From positions 1 to 19,849 of the forward strand of contig CALARO010000333.1 in assembly GCA_937888935.1 (NCBI GenBank): 19,849 nucleotides of DNA, in the 5' to 3' direction. Of this stretch, positions 6,965 to 15,194 are shown piece after piece. The notes below the pieces were generated by a model that made no database searches, was not told the origin of the DNA, and saw only the letters and a list, made by a program, of their open reading frames with translations. The DNA is from an uncultured Clostridia bacterium (lineage in GTDB: Bacteria > Bacillota > Clostridia > Christensenellales > Borkfalkiaceae). Position 1 is the stretch's first letter; each line of letters starts with the position of its first letter. The position numbers and the translations under genes are program-made.

Positions 6965-9748
6965 ATGTTTCAAGTAGAAAAATACCAAAAAGCTTGCAGA
7001 GAATTGATCCCCGAAGGCATCGTTCTTTTAAAAAACGAAAACGGCGTTTTGCCTTTTAAATCTACCGATAAAATCGCCTTGTTTTCACGCGGTCAATTCG
7101 AATACGTAAAAAGCGGCTCAGGCTCGGGCGGCAGAGTAAACTGCCCCTATATCACGCAGTTTTACGATGAGTTCTCTTCCCGCGCCGCGCTCAATGCCGA
7201 AGTTTCGGCTTTTTATCGCGATTTTATTGCCGCCAACCCCGCCGAAGGCGACGGCTGGACTTACCCCGCTTCGCAAAAGCAACCTTTTCTTCCCGAAGAA
7301 TTGGTGGCGCGGGCGGCGGCGCAAAGCGATAAAGCCGTGTTTATTCTTTCCCGTATCTGCGGCGAAGGGTACGACTGCAAAGCCGAAAAAGGCAACTGGT
7401 ATTTATCCGACGAAGAAAGGCAGTCGATCGCGCTGATCTGCAAATATTTTGCGGGCAGGGCGGCGGTGCTTGTAAACTCGGGCAACTTAATTGATCTTTC
7501 GTGGCACGAAGAGCTTTCCGTACCCGCCCTTGCGCTTGTGTGGCAGGGCGGCGAAGAAGGCGCGCGCGGCACGGCGGACGCCCTTTTCGGCGTTACGCCC
7601 CCGAGCGGCAGGCTTTCCGATACCGTGGCGAAAATCGAAGACTATCCGCAGGAAGTTTCGGCGCAGCTCACGGGCAAACCCGCGTTCGGCAACGAAGTGC
7701 GCAACTTCCGCAGCGAAGATATTTACGTAGGTTACCGCTATTTTGAAACGTTCGCGAAAAATCAGGTGATTTTTCCTTTCGGCTACGGCTTAACCTACAC
7801 TAATTTCGAAATCGACTTCGAAAAAGCGGAAATTCGCGGCGATACCGTGCATTTCGCTTTTCGGGTGAAAAATATCGGCTGCGCGCGCGGCAAAGAAGTG
7901 GTGCAGCTGTACGTTTCCGCCCCGCAGGGCGCGCTCGGCAAACCCGCCCGCGTGCTGTGCGGCTTTCAGAAAACAGAAGAATTGCAGCCCGGCGAATTGC
8001 AAAAAATTTCACTTTCCGTGCCTTTCTACGCGCTTTCTTCTTACGACGATACGGGCGCGGCGGGCAAATCCGCGGCGGCGGGCGCAGGCAAATCCGCGAC
8101 GGAAAAGGGCGGCGAAGATACGGCGTATTGCTACGTGCTTGAAGCGGGCGAATACGAATTTTACGCGGGCAAAAACGTGCGCGAAGCGGAAAAATGCTTT
8201 TCTTTCACGCAGGAAAAATTGCGCGTGATTTCGCGGTGTTCGCAATGTCTTGCGCCCGTGTTCGCGTTCGATAAAATGGCTACGAAAGACGGCAAAACGT
8301 ACTTTTTCGAGCCGGCGGCGCAGCAGAAAACCCCGCTCGACGTGCGCGCGTTACAAAAAAATCCGCCGTGCTATCCGGTCACGGGCGATAAAGGCATAAA
8401 ATTAAAAGACGTAGAAAGCGGCAGGCGCACGCTTGAAGAATTTATCGCGCAGTTTACGGCGGAAGAGCTTTGCGCGCTGGTGCGCGGCGAAGGCATGTCT
8501 TCGGTGAAAGGCAGCGTAACGGGTTCGGCGAGCTGCTTCGGCGGCGTATCGGAAGCGTGGGCGAAAGCGGGCGTACCCGTGATCACCACGTGCGACGGTC
8601 CGAGCGGGGTGCGGCTGGAATGTTGTATCGAAACGCAGCAGATTCCGTCGGGAACGCTGATTGCGTGCGCGTGGAATCCGTATGCGGCGCGCGCGGTGTA
8701 CGAAGGGTTTGCGGGCGAATTGCAGCTGCACGGGGTAGACGTAGTGCTTGCCCCGGGCATGAATATACACCGCCACCCCCTGGGCGGGCGCAATTTCGAA
8801 TACTATTCCGAAGATCCGTATCTCACGGGCGAAACGGCGGCGGCGATGGCGGAAGTCATGGCAGAAAGCGGCGCGTTTGTCACCCTGAAACACTTTGCCT
8901 GCAACGAGCAGGAATTGAAGCGCGGCTCGGTGGACGAAGAAACGAGCGAGCGCGCGCTGCGTGAAATCTACTTAAAAGGCTTTGAAATCGCGGTGCGGCG
9001 CGGTCATGCGAAGTATATCATGACGTCGTACAACCGCATTTCCAACGTGCATTGTTCGAATTCTTACGCGCTCACAACGCAGATTTTGCGCGAAGAGTGG
9101 GGGTTTGACGGCGCGGTGATGACGGACTGGTGGGCGGCGTGCGATTCGATCGGCGCGCTGGATAAAGGCAACGGTATCAAGGGCGTGGGCGGCGCGGACG
9201 AGAACGCGAAAATCGAAAATCTCGCCGCGATGGTGCGCGCGCAGAACGATTTGTACATGGTGGTGGCGGACGCGGCTACGTATAAAGACGATCTGGCGGA
9301 AGAGTTGAAAAAGGGCAATCTTACGCTTTGCGATCTCAGGCGTTCGGCGGAAAACATTCTGCGGTGCATTATGCTTACGAAAACGTTTGAAAAGGGCGAT
9401 TTCAAACGCAAAGATTTATCGGTGAAAGCGGGCAGAGTAATTTACGACGAGCCGTTTACGAGCGATAAATTCACCGTGAAACTGCCCGAAGCGAAAGAAT
9501 ACGCGATGAAATTTTCTTACGCGGTGAACGGCGATCCGCTGGCGCAGTACAAACTGACGGTGCGGGTGAACATGCAGGTGACGGTGAACCCCGTGGTGCG
9601 CGGCACGAACGGCAAAGAAGAAACGAGCGGGTTATTCCCCGTGTACCTGCCCAAAGAAGCGGAATTCTGGTTTGAAGGCACATCGTGGCGCACCGAAAAA
9701 GCGGCGTATAAAATCACGCGCGTTACGATTTTCGAGATAAAGGACTGA
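6965..9748 (+). CDS. Family GH3 glycosidase with permuted domain order (beta-glucosidase/xylosidase type)
   Basis: This 927-residue protein has the GH3 parts in circularly permuted order. Residues ~10-235 are the GH3 C-terminal-type domain (EGIVLLKNENGVLPF, LFSRGQFEYVKSGSGSGG, ALVWQGGEEGARGTADALFG, SGRLSDT). Residues ~245-410 hold the connecting segment and Fn3-like domain (YVGYRYFETF, FPFGYGLTYTNFE, EVVQLYVSAP). Residues ~485-815 are the catalytic barrel, with CDGPSG at 543-548, APGMNIHRHPLGGRNFEYYSEDP at 596-618, KHFACNEQE at 642-650, and the nucleophile motif MTDWW with Asp721. This order is known from ruminococcal and Butyrivibrio beta-glucosidases. The enzyme should remove a terminal sugar from the non-reducing end of oligosaccharides; the sugar cannot be read from sequence. 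There is no signal peptide, so it should be cytoplasmic. A low-complexity Gly/Ala/Lys/Ser insert lies at ~361-385. The start has no clear ribosome binding site. A ~100-residue C-terminal extension follows the barrel. Confidence 0.93.
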   Translation: MFQVEKYQKACRELIPEGIVLLKNENGVLPFKSTDKIALFSRGQFEYVKSGSGSGGRVNCPYITQFYDEFSSRAALNAEVSAFYRDFIAANPAEGDGWTYPASQKQPFLPEELVARAAAQSDKAVFILSRICGEGYDCKAEKGNWYLSDEERQSIALICKYFAGRAAVLVNSGNLIDLSWHEELSVPALALVWQGGEEGARGTADALFGVTPPSGRLSDTVAKIEDYPQEVSAQLTGKPAFGNEVRNFRSEDIYVGYRYFETFAKNQVIFPFGYGLTYTNFEIDFEKAEIRGDTVHFAFRVKNIGCARGKEVVQLYVSAPQGALGKPARVLCGFQKTEELQPGELQKISLSVPFYALSSYDDTGAAGKSAAAGAGKSATEKGGEDTAYCYVLEAGEYEFYAGKNVREAEKCFSFTQEKLRVISRCSQCLAPVFAFDKMATKDGKTYFFEPAAQQKTPLDVRALQKNPPCYPVTGDKGIKLKDVESGRRTLEEFIAQFTAEELCALVRGEGMSSVKGSVTGSASCFGGVSEAWAKAGVPVITTCDGPSGVRLECCIETQQIPSGTLIACAWNPYAARAVYEGFAGELQLHGVDVVLAPGMNIHRHPLGGRNFEYYSEDPYLTGETAAAMAEVMAESGAFVTLKHFACNEQELKRGSVDEETSERALREIYLKGFEIAVRRGHAKYIMTSYNRISNVHCSNSYALTTQILREEWGFDGAVMTDWWAACDSIGALDKGNGIKGVGGADENAKIENLAAMVRAQNDLYMVVADAATYKDDLAEELKKGNLTLCDLRRSAENILRCIMLTKTFEKGDFKRKDLSVKAGRVIYDEPFTSDKFTVKLPEAKEYAMKFSYAVNGDPLAQYKLTVRVNMQVTVNPVVRGTNGKEETSGLFPVYLPKEAEFWFEGTSWRTEKAAYKITRVTIFEIKD

Positions 9749-9750
9749 CT

Positions 9751-11895
9751 ATGAACGATAAAATTTTTGAAAACCTTTCGCCGTCGGCGGGGATCAATCC
9801 GATGATGCACAGTCTGCCGGGCAGCGACGTGCGCCTTGCGTGCGCGGCTCTGAAAGACTTCGGTTTTTCGGGCGCGGTGACGAACGTGAGCGGCGAAAAC
9901 GGCTTCACGAAGAACGCGGAAAATGTGGAAAAACTCGCCGCCGCAGCGAAAATTCTGCACGAAAGCGGGCTGGAATACTGGATTTACGACGAAACGGGGT
10001 ATCCGAGCGGTCAGGCGGGCGGAATCACGCTGGAAAACCACCCCGAGCTGGAAGCGAAAGGCTTTTACATGCGCAAATTCGAAGCGTTTTTGCAGCCGAA
10101 AGAGTTTACCTATGAAATCGACGGCGACTCAACGAAAATCGTGCATGCGGCGAAGTACAAAATAAATCTTTCGGATACGTGCGAAGCGTATTTGCGATTC
10201 GATACCGCCGAAAGCTTGCAATTTTCGAAGAAACGCGTTAAAATAGACTTGCAGCCGGGCGAAGCGGCGTACATATTCGTGACGCGCCCCGCCTACGAAG
10301 GCGCGCACACGGTGCATAATATTTCCAGCCGCAAGCGGTATATAGATATTCTCGATAAGCGCGCGGTGAAGCGGTTTTTAGAAGTGGCTTACGCGCCGAT
10401 TGCCGCCGCGGACGAAAATGTGTACAAAAACGCGCGCGCCGTATTTACCGACGAGCCGAGCGTGATGGCGAGTTACGCCCGCGAACACGAAGTTTTCAAT
10501 TACGCGCTCGCGCCGTACACGGGCAGTCTGTTTAAAGAATTCAGGGCGCGGCGCGGCTATTCGCTGCTGCCGTATCTGCCGCTGATTTTTGAAGAAACGA
10601 GCGGGGTATACCCCAAGATCCGCACGGATTTTTACGAAACGGTGGGCGAGCTTGCGGCGGAAAACTACACGGGTCAGATCAACGCGTATTTAAAAAAGCG
10701 CGGCACGAAAATCGCGGGGCATTACCTTGCCGAAGAACACGTGTGGGAACACGCGGCGAATTACGGCAGCTACGAGCGCGTGCTTGAAAAAACGGGCTAT
10801 CCCGGCATGGATATTCTGCAATGCACGCCCGAAGATTTCTATTTCAACGCGCCAAAATTTTTGCAGATGATCGCCGAGAAAAAGGGGACGGACGGCTTCA
10901 TGGTGGAATACTGCCCGTTCTTCAACGCCGAAACGTTCTATAAAAACCCGTTTGAAAACACCGTCGGGGCGCTGAGCATTTTATACATGTACGGCGCGCG
11001 CAAGATCAATAGTTACTTTGAGCCGAATCTTTGCGAATATAGCGGCGGAAACGCGGCTGCGCTCGCCCGCTTCCGGGGCGGATTGAATCGCGGACAGTCG
11101 CGCTATCTCAACGATTACGTGCGAAGAATGTACGCGCTGTTATCGGGCAGAAAAACGCGGAAAATCACGTGCGTGTACTACGCTTTGGAAGACGCGCAAT
11201 CGAAATTCGCGCCGCGCTGCTGCGGAAAATACGCCCGCGACGGCGTACTCACCGCGCTCGATCGTTCGCTGGGAAATCTTGCGAAAACGCTGCTTTTAAA
11301 CGGCGAAGAATACGTGTTTATCGACGCGGACGAGCTGCAAACCGCAGCCGAAAAAGCGGGCAAAGCGAGCGCGAAAAACGCGGAAATGCGGCGGATCGTA
11401 GTGCCTGTATGCGACTTTTTGCGGGAAGAAACGATCGCCGCGCTGAAAAAACTTTCGGAAAGCGGCGCGGAAATTCTGTTTTTGAAAGAAGACGAAGAAA
11501 GCGGCGCGGCGGCGTGCGCCTGCGCGGACGGCGCGTCGAAAATCGGCGGAAGCACGAAAATTTCGATCGGGCGGACGATCGGCGAAAAATGCGAAGCGCG
11601 TAAGCTTCCGTTCGGCGAAGAAGTCACGGCGAAAACGCTTTTGAAAAAGATACGGAAAGAAGAGAAAAAACGGGCGTTGCTTGCGCCGCAGCCGAACGTG
11701 CTGAAGCAAAGCTACGAAGGCGGCATCTGCGTATATTACAATAACAATAAAGCGGAAGCGCAGGCGAAAGTTATGAAAAACGCGGCGGTATACGAGCCTG
11801 CCACGGGCAGGATTTACGCGGCGGCAGCGGGCGAAATCGTAAAAATTCCCGCCTACCGCGCGGCGATACTGGAAGAAGCGGGGGAAACGAGATGA
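9751..11895 (+). CDS. GH106-like (alpha-L-rhamnosidase-like) glycoside hydrolase
   Basis: This 714-residue protein lacks a signal peptide. Its motifs match, from memory, the barrel of the GH106 alpha-L-rhamnosidase group. They are WIYDETGYPSGQAGG at 77-91, RAVFTDEPSVM at 229-239 (likely acidic catalytic region), the segment TKIAGHYLAEEHVWEHA at 319-335, PGMDILQCTP at 351-360, and GARKINSYFEP at 415-425. It is shorter than typical GH106 enzymes, which usually approach or exceed 900 residues, and appears to lack their C-terminal beta-sandwich. The last ~240 residues resemble a small Rossmann-like domain with a Lys/Glu-rich tail. A related, uncharacterised hydrolase family is therefore possible. 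The start ATG follows AAAGGA and begins two bases after the GH3 stop. The stop overlaps the next start as ATGA, so expression with the GH112 gene should be tightly coupled. A cytoplasmic role in trimming an imported oligosaccharide is inferred. Confidence 0.75.
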   Translation: MNDKIFENLSPSAGINPMMHSLPGSDVRLACAALKDFGFSGAVTNVSGENGFTKNAENVEKLAAAAKILHESGLEYWIYDETGYPSGQAGGITLENHPELEAKGFYMRKFEAFLQPKEFTYEIDGDSTKIVHAAKYKINLSDTCEAYLRFDTAESLQFSKKRVKIDLQPGEAAYIFVTRPAYEGAHTVHNISSRKRYIDILDKRAVKRFLEVAYAPIAAADENVYKNARAVFTDEPSVMASYAREHEVFNYALAPYTGSLFKEFRARRGYSLLPYLPLIFEETSGVYPKIRTDFYETVGELAAENYTGQINAYLKKRGTKIAGHYLAEEHVWEHAANYGSYERVLEKTGYPGMDILQCTPEDFYFNAPKFLQMIAEKKGTDGFMVEYCPFFNAETFYKNPFENTVGALSILYMYGARKINSYFEPNLCEYSGGNAAALARFRGGLNRGQSRYLNDYVRRMYALLSGRKTRKITCVYYALEDAQSKFAPRCCGKYARDGVLTALDRSLGNLAKTLLLNGEEYVFIDADELQTAAEKAGKASAKNAEMRRIVVPVCDFLREETIAALKKLSESGAEILFLKEDEESGAAACACADGASKIGGSTKISIGRTIGEKCEARKLPFGEEVTAKTLLKKIRKEEKKRALLAPQPNVLKQSYEGGICVYYNNNKAEAQAKVMKNAAVYEPATGRIYAAAAGEIVKIPAYRAAILEEAGETR

Positions 11896-14090
11896 AAAAC
11901 GCGGACGAATTGAAAACGAGCGCAACGCCCGGCGGTGATTTTACGCTGCCCGGCGAAGCGGGATATGAAGAGCTGACTTTGCGCCTTGCGAAGAAGTGGG
12001 GTGCGGACGTGGTGAGAGACAGCGACGGCACGCAACTTTCGCCCGAAATTTTATCCGCGGGTTACGGCGTGTATTCCACGATCTGCGTGATCCGCGAGCA
12101 TAACGAATTTGCGAAAGCGCACCCCGAAACGCAGATGGAAGCGCCGCTGTATTCTTTCCCCGTCGCGGCGGAAGAAGATACGCTTGAAATCGAGCTTCTT
12201 AGCGGCTATTTCAACGAGCAATTCGAAATCGACGATCGCGCCTGCTCGCAGAAATTCTGGCAGGCGTTCGATCGCACGGAAAATAAAGAGCTGCCGCGCG
12301 AGATGTGGGAATACGCGGGCGGCGGCAAGGTGCTGATCAAAAACGTGAAAAAGTACCATGAATATTCGGTGAATTTCTTCGCTTTTCGCGTGTGGGAAGA
12401 AATTTCCATGTACAATCACGTAACGAACGGCTGGCAGAAAGAACATTTGCGGCAGATTGATCCCGTCCACCCGATCGTGCGCGACTATCTGAAAAACTAC
12501 ATGAAAAGCTGGTGCGAAGCTCACCCCGCCACCAACGTGGTGCGCTTCACTTCGCTTTTTTACAACTTCGTGTGGATCTGGGGCAGCGATCTTAAAAACC
12601 GCTTTCTCTTCACCGACTGGGCTTCTTACGATTTCACCGCAAGTCCTTCAATGCTTGAAAATTACATGGCGGAAACGGGCGGAAAAATCACGCTCGAAGA
12701 CTTTGTAAACGGCGGAAAACGGCACTCTACCCACACCGTCTGGGGCGAAACCAACTTGAATTACATGCGTTTCGTGCAGAATTTCGTGGCGGATTTTGCC
12801 GCCGAACTTGTTAAAATCGTCCATGCTTACGGCAAAAAGGCGTATATGTTTTACGACGACAGCTGGGTGGGCAGCGAGCCGTATTCCGACAGCTTTGCCC
12901 GCGTCGGTTTCGACGGCATTATCAAGTGCGTGTTTTCTGCATACGAAGCGTGCATGTGCGCGGGCGTGCCGAACGTGGAAACGCACGAAATCCGCCTGCA
13001 TCCGTATCTTTTCCCCACGGGTCTTACGGGCGAACCCGTGTTCGGAAAGGGCGGCGATCCCGTAACTCCCGCGCAGAAATACTGGATCGCGGTGCGCCGC
13101 GCGCTGCTGCGCCAAAGCGTGGATCGCATCGGTTTGGGCGGCTATCTGCATTTAACGGAAAATTTCCCCGATTTCTGCGATTATATCGAGTCGCTCGCAA
13201 ACGATTTCCGCAAAATCAAAACGCTGCATAAAAGCGGCGCGCCGTACACGTTGCCCGTCAAGGTTTCCGTGCTTACGCGGTGGGGCGCGCTTCGCACGTG
13301 GACTTGCGGCGGACACTACCACGAACACCCCGATCTCGATCTTCTCAATCTTTTGGAAAGCCTTGCGGGATTGCCCGTGCAGGTGGAATTCATTGATTTT
13401 TCGCAGCTGAAAAAGGGCGAAATTTCGGGCGATATTCTGCTCGTCGCGGGGGTGAAAAACAGCGCGTACGGCGGCGGCAGCGCGTGGAAAGACGGCGGAA
13501 TTTACGAAAGCGTTGCGGCGTTCGTCCATCGCGGCGGCGCGCTGATTTGCGTAAACGAAGCTTCCGAAACGGACGGCTTTTCCACAAATCTGCGCCTTGC
13601 GCCACTGCTCGGTGTGGATCTCGATCGCGGCGATTTCAACTGTCACGGCAGATACCCCGCCGCGGCGGAACGCGAAGAAATCAAAACGGGCGCGTTCGCG
13701 GGCAAAACGCAGGCGTTTATCTTTTCGCCCGATACGAAAATTCTGAAAAACGCCGTGAAAAACGCCGGAGAAAACACGTTCGCGATCACCTGCCGCAGGG
13801 CGGGCAAAGGCGCGGCGGCGTATATGTCTTCGTATAAGCACACGCCCGAAAACGCGACGGCGTTGCTCGCGCTTTTGAAAAAACTTAAAGAAATCGCGGG
13901 CGCGCCCCTTGAAAATTACTATCTTTCCGATAATCCGTATGTGGATTGCGCATACTTCGAAAAGGAAGGGAAACTTGTTCTTGCCAACGGCTCGCTCTTG
14001 CGGCAGTCGGCGAAAATCGCGCTGCCGGGCGGCGAAACGAGTTTTACGCTCGACCCCGCCGAAACGAAAATCGTAAGTTTAACCCGATAA
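11892..14090 (+). CDS. Family GH112 beta-galactoside phosphorylase (galacto-N-biose/lacto-N-biose or galactosyl-rhamnose phosphorylase)
   Basis: The 732-residue protein aligns by memory along its length with Bifidobacterium longum lacto-N-biose phosphorylase (751 residues). Shared points include GDFTLPGE at the start, KKWGADVVRDSDGT (34-47), EISMYNHVTNGW (170-181), TNVVRFTSLFYNF (214-226), and YMFYDDSWVGSEPYSDSF (318-335). Others are RRALLRQSVDRIGLGGYLHL (402-421), RWGALRTW (463-470) and FVHRGGALICVNE (544-556). Asp323 aligns with the catalytic acid Asp313 of the bifidobacterial enzyme. GH112 enzymes use inorganic phosphate to split a beta-galactoside into alpha-D-galactose 1-phosphate and an acceptor sugar. 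Known acceptors are N-acetylglucosamine, N-acetylgalactosamine or L-rhamnose. A rhamnosidase-like neighbour and a beta-helix protein make beta-1,4-galactosyl-rhamnose from rhamnogalacturonan attractive, but mucin-derived galacto-N-biose is not excluded. The protein is cytoplasmic (no signal peptide). The gene overlaps the preceding one by four bases (ATGA). Confidence 0.92.
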   Translation: MKNADELKTSATPGGDFTLPGEAGYEELTLRLAKKWGADVVRDSDGTQLSPEILSAGYGVYSTICVIREHNEFAKAHPETQMEAPLYSFPVAAEEDTLEIELLSGYFNEQFEIDDRACSQKFWQAFDRTENKELPREMWEYAGGGKVLIKNVKKYHEYSVNFFAFRVWEEISMYNHVTNGWQKEHLRQIDPVHPIVRDYLKNYMKSWCEAHPATNVVRFTSLFYNFVWIWGSDLKNRFLFTDWASYDFTASPSMLENYMAETGGKITLEDFVNGGKRHSTHTVWGETNLNYMRFVQNFVADFAAELVKIVHAYGKKAYMFYDDSWVGSEPYSDSFARVGFDGIIKCVFSAYEACMCAGVPNVETHEIRLHPYLFPTGLTGEPVFGKGGDPVTPAQKYWIAVRRALLRQSVDRIGLGGYLHLTENFPDFCDYIESLANDFRKIKTLHKSGAPYTLPVKVSVLTRWGALRTWTCGGHYHEHPDLDLLNLLESLAGLPVQVEFIDFSQLKKGEISGDILLVAGVKNSAYGGGSAWKDGGIYESVAAFVHRGGALICVNEASETDGFSTNLRLAPLLGVDLDRGDFNCHGRYPAAAEREEIKTGAFAGKTQAFIFSPDTKILKNAVKNAGENTFAITCRRAGKGAAAYMSSYKHTPENATALLALLKKLKEIAGAPLENYYLSDNPYVDCAYFEKEGKLVLANGSLLRQSAKIALPGGETSFTLDPAETKIVSLTR

Positions 14091-14111
14091 AAACAAAAGG
14101 AAAAACGCAAC

Positions 14112-15095
14112 ATGCTGAAAGACGTATTCACAAAGCCGTTCGATCTGATGAAAGTCAATCCCTACGTCAGGTTCGTCATGCTTTACAATATCAATTCCGA
14201 CGAGCATCACGTGCCGCGGCGCATGCTGTACGATTACGCGCTCATCTGCGTGATCCGGGGCGAAATATGGTTTCGCTACGGCGGCGAACAGGTGTGCGTA
14301 AAGGCGGGCGAAATTCACCTGATGCCGCCCATGGTAACGCACCGCGAAGTGATTAAAAAGGGCGAACGCTGCAAGTACTACGTGGTGCATTTCGATATGA
14401 TTTACGATCCCGCCCGCGCCGACATAGATATGGAAAGCGTGTATCTTTCCCGCTGCGTGCCGGGCGTGGCGGAAGTAGAGCCGGACAGGCGACTGCTCGC
14501 TTCCGATCGCGAAGAAGTGGGACTGATGAAAGGGCCTTTCAAAACGCGCCCGCGCGAATTCGACCGGCTGCTGGAATGTTTAAAACGCATGGAATCGCTT
14601 GTGGCGCGAAACCGCTACCGCACGGCGCAACATTCCGACACCCTTTCTTTAAAGGGCGATATGCTTGAAATTCTGGCGTATCTGTGGGAAGACGACGCCG
14701 ATAAAAACGACGATTATTATCAATGCGTGGATAGCTTTATTCAGTACGTGCGCTATCATTTCGCCGAAGACGTAGACATCGCTTCGCTCGCCGCAAAGTA
14801 CGGCTTCACGCCCAATTATTTCCGCTCGGTGTTCAAGAAAATCACGGGCATCACGCCGTTTGAATACCTGCAAAGATTTCGCCTTTCGCGGGCGCAGGAA
14901 TTATTGCAGGAACATCGCTTTTCCGTGCAGCAGGTGGCGTTTTTGGTGGGCTTCAACGATCCGTTTTACTTTTCGAAAGCCTTTAAAAAGCGCACCGGCG
15001 CAACGCCGAAAAAGTACGCGAAAAACCCGAAAATCGACGGGGGGGGGGGTGAAATTTCCGCTGGTAAACCCAACGATACGAAGGGCGAAAACTGA
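14112..15095 (+). CDS. AraC-family transcriptional regulator with cupin sensor domain
   Basis: The 327-residue protein has an N-terminal cupin-like sugar-sensing region at ~20-100, with ALICVIRGEIWFRYGGE, KAGEIHLMPPMVTHR and YYVVHFDMIYD. A linker follows, then a C-terminal AraC/XylS DNA-binding domain at ~203-305. The two helix-turn-helix units are seen in VDIASLAAKYGFTPNYFRSVF (221-241) and VQQVAFLVGFNDPFYFSKAF (272-291), followed by the classic GATPKKY ending. It starts 21 bases after the GH112 stop behind AAAAGGAAAA, so it is the last gene of the carbohydrate operon and probably controls it in response to a sugar from the target glycan. The cupin region matches Firmicutes regulators of glycan clusters. 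The coding end is unusual: an 11-G run (15039-15049) lies after the DNA-binding domain, and the 18-residue tail that follows the GGG codons depends on its exact length. Confidence 0.9.
   Translation: MLKDVFTKPFDLMKVNPYVRFVMLYNINSDEHHVPRRMLYDYALICVIRGEIWFRYGGEQVCVKAGEIHLMPPMVTHREVIKKGERCKYYVVHFDMIYDPARADIDMESVYLSRCVPGVAEVEPDRRLLASDREEVGLMKGPFKTRPREFDRLLECLKRMESLVARNRYRTAQHSDTLSLKGDMLEILAYLWEDDADKNDDYYQCVDSFIQYVRYHFAEDVDIASLAAKYGFTPNYFRSVFKKITGITPFEYLQRFRLSRAQELLQEHRFSVQQVAFLVGFNDPFYFSKAFKKRTGATPKKYAKNPKIDGGGGEISAGKPNDTKGEN
15039..15049 (+). repeat. Homopolymeric tract of 11 G in the 3' end of the AraC gene
   Basis: Eleven consecutive G bases follow codon 309 (GAC) of the AraC gene. In the given sequence the frame reads through four Gly codons to a stop at 15093-15095. 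One extra G would create a TGA directly after the tract and remove the last 14 residues. One fewer G would carry the frame through the downstream terminator to a TAA at 15157-15159. The DNA-binding domain ends before the tract in every case. The tract could be a slippage site or an assembly error. Confidence 0.9.
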
Positions 15096-15108
15096 ATTTT
15101 TCCCCGTG

Positions 15109-15136
15109 AAAGCGCGCGTTTTTCAACGCGCGTTTT
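15109..15136 (+). terminator. Rho-independent terminator of the carbohydrate operon
   Basis: AAAGCGCGCGTT (15109-15120) pairs over 12 positions, with one G-U, with AACGCGCGTTTT (15125-15136) around a TTTC loop. The G+C-rich stem runs into a TTTT tract. It lies 13 bases after the AraC stop codon and before the separate DUF3737 unit, as expected for the end of the operon that runs from the left edge of the window. Confidence 0.8.
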
Positions 15137-15162
15137 ACATTGCCCGAAAGGTGGTATAAATA
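15134..15162 (+). promoter_or_regulatory. Possible promoter of the DUF3737-MATE unit
   Basis: TTTACA at 15134-15139 is followed at 17 bases by TAAATA (15157-15162) and at 15 bases by TATAAA (15155-15160). Either could serve as a -10 box. The position, just past the terminator and 33-40 bases before the start codon, is right, but the match to consensus is only moderate and the -35 overlaps the terminator tail. Confidence 0.4.
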
Positions 15163-15194
15163 AAGAATAAGAGTTTACGAAGGAGAAAATTGCG

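Noticed and set aside
15039..15049. The 11-G run as a G-quadruplex
   Set aside because: A single continuous G run lacks the four spaced G tracts needed for an ordinary intramolecular quadruplex.
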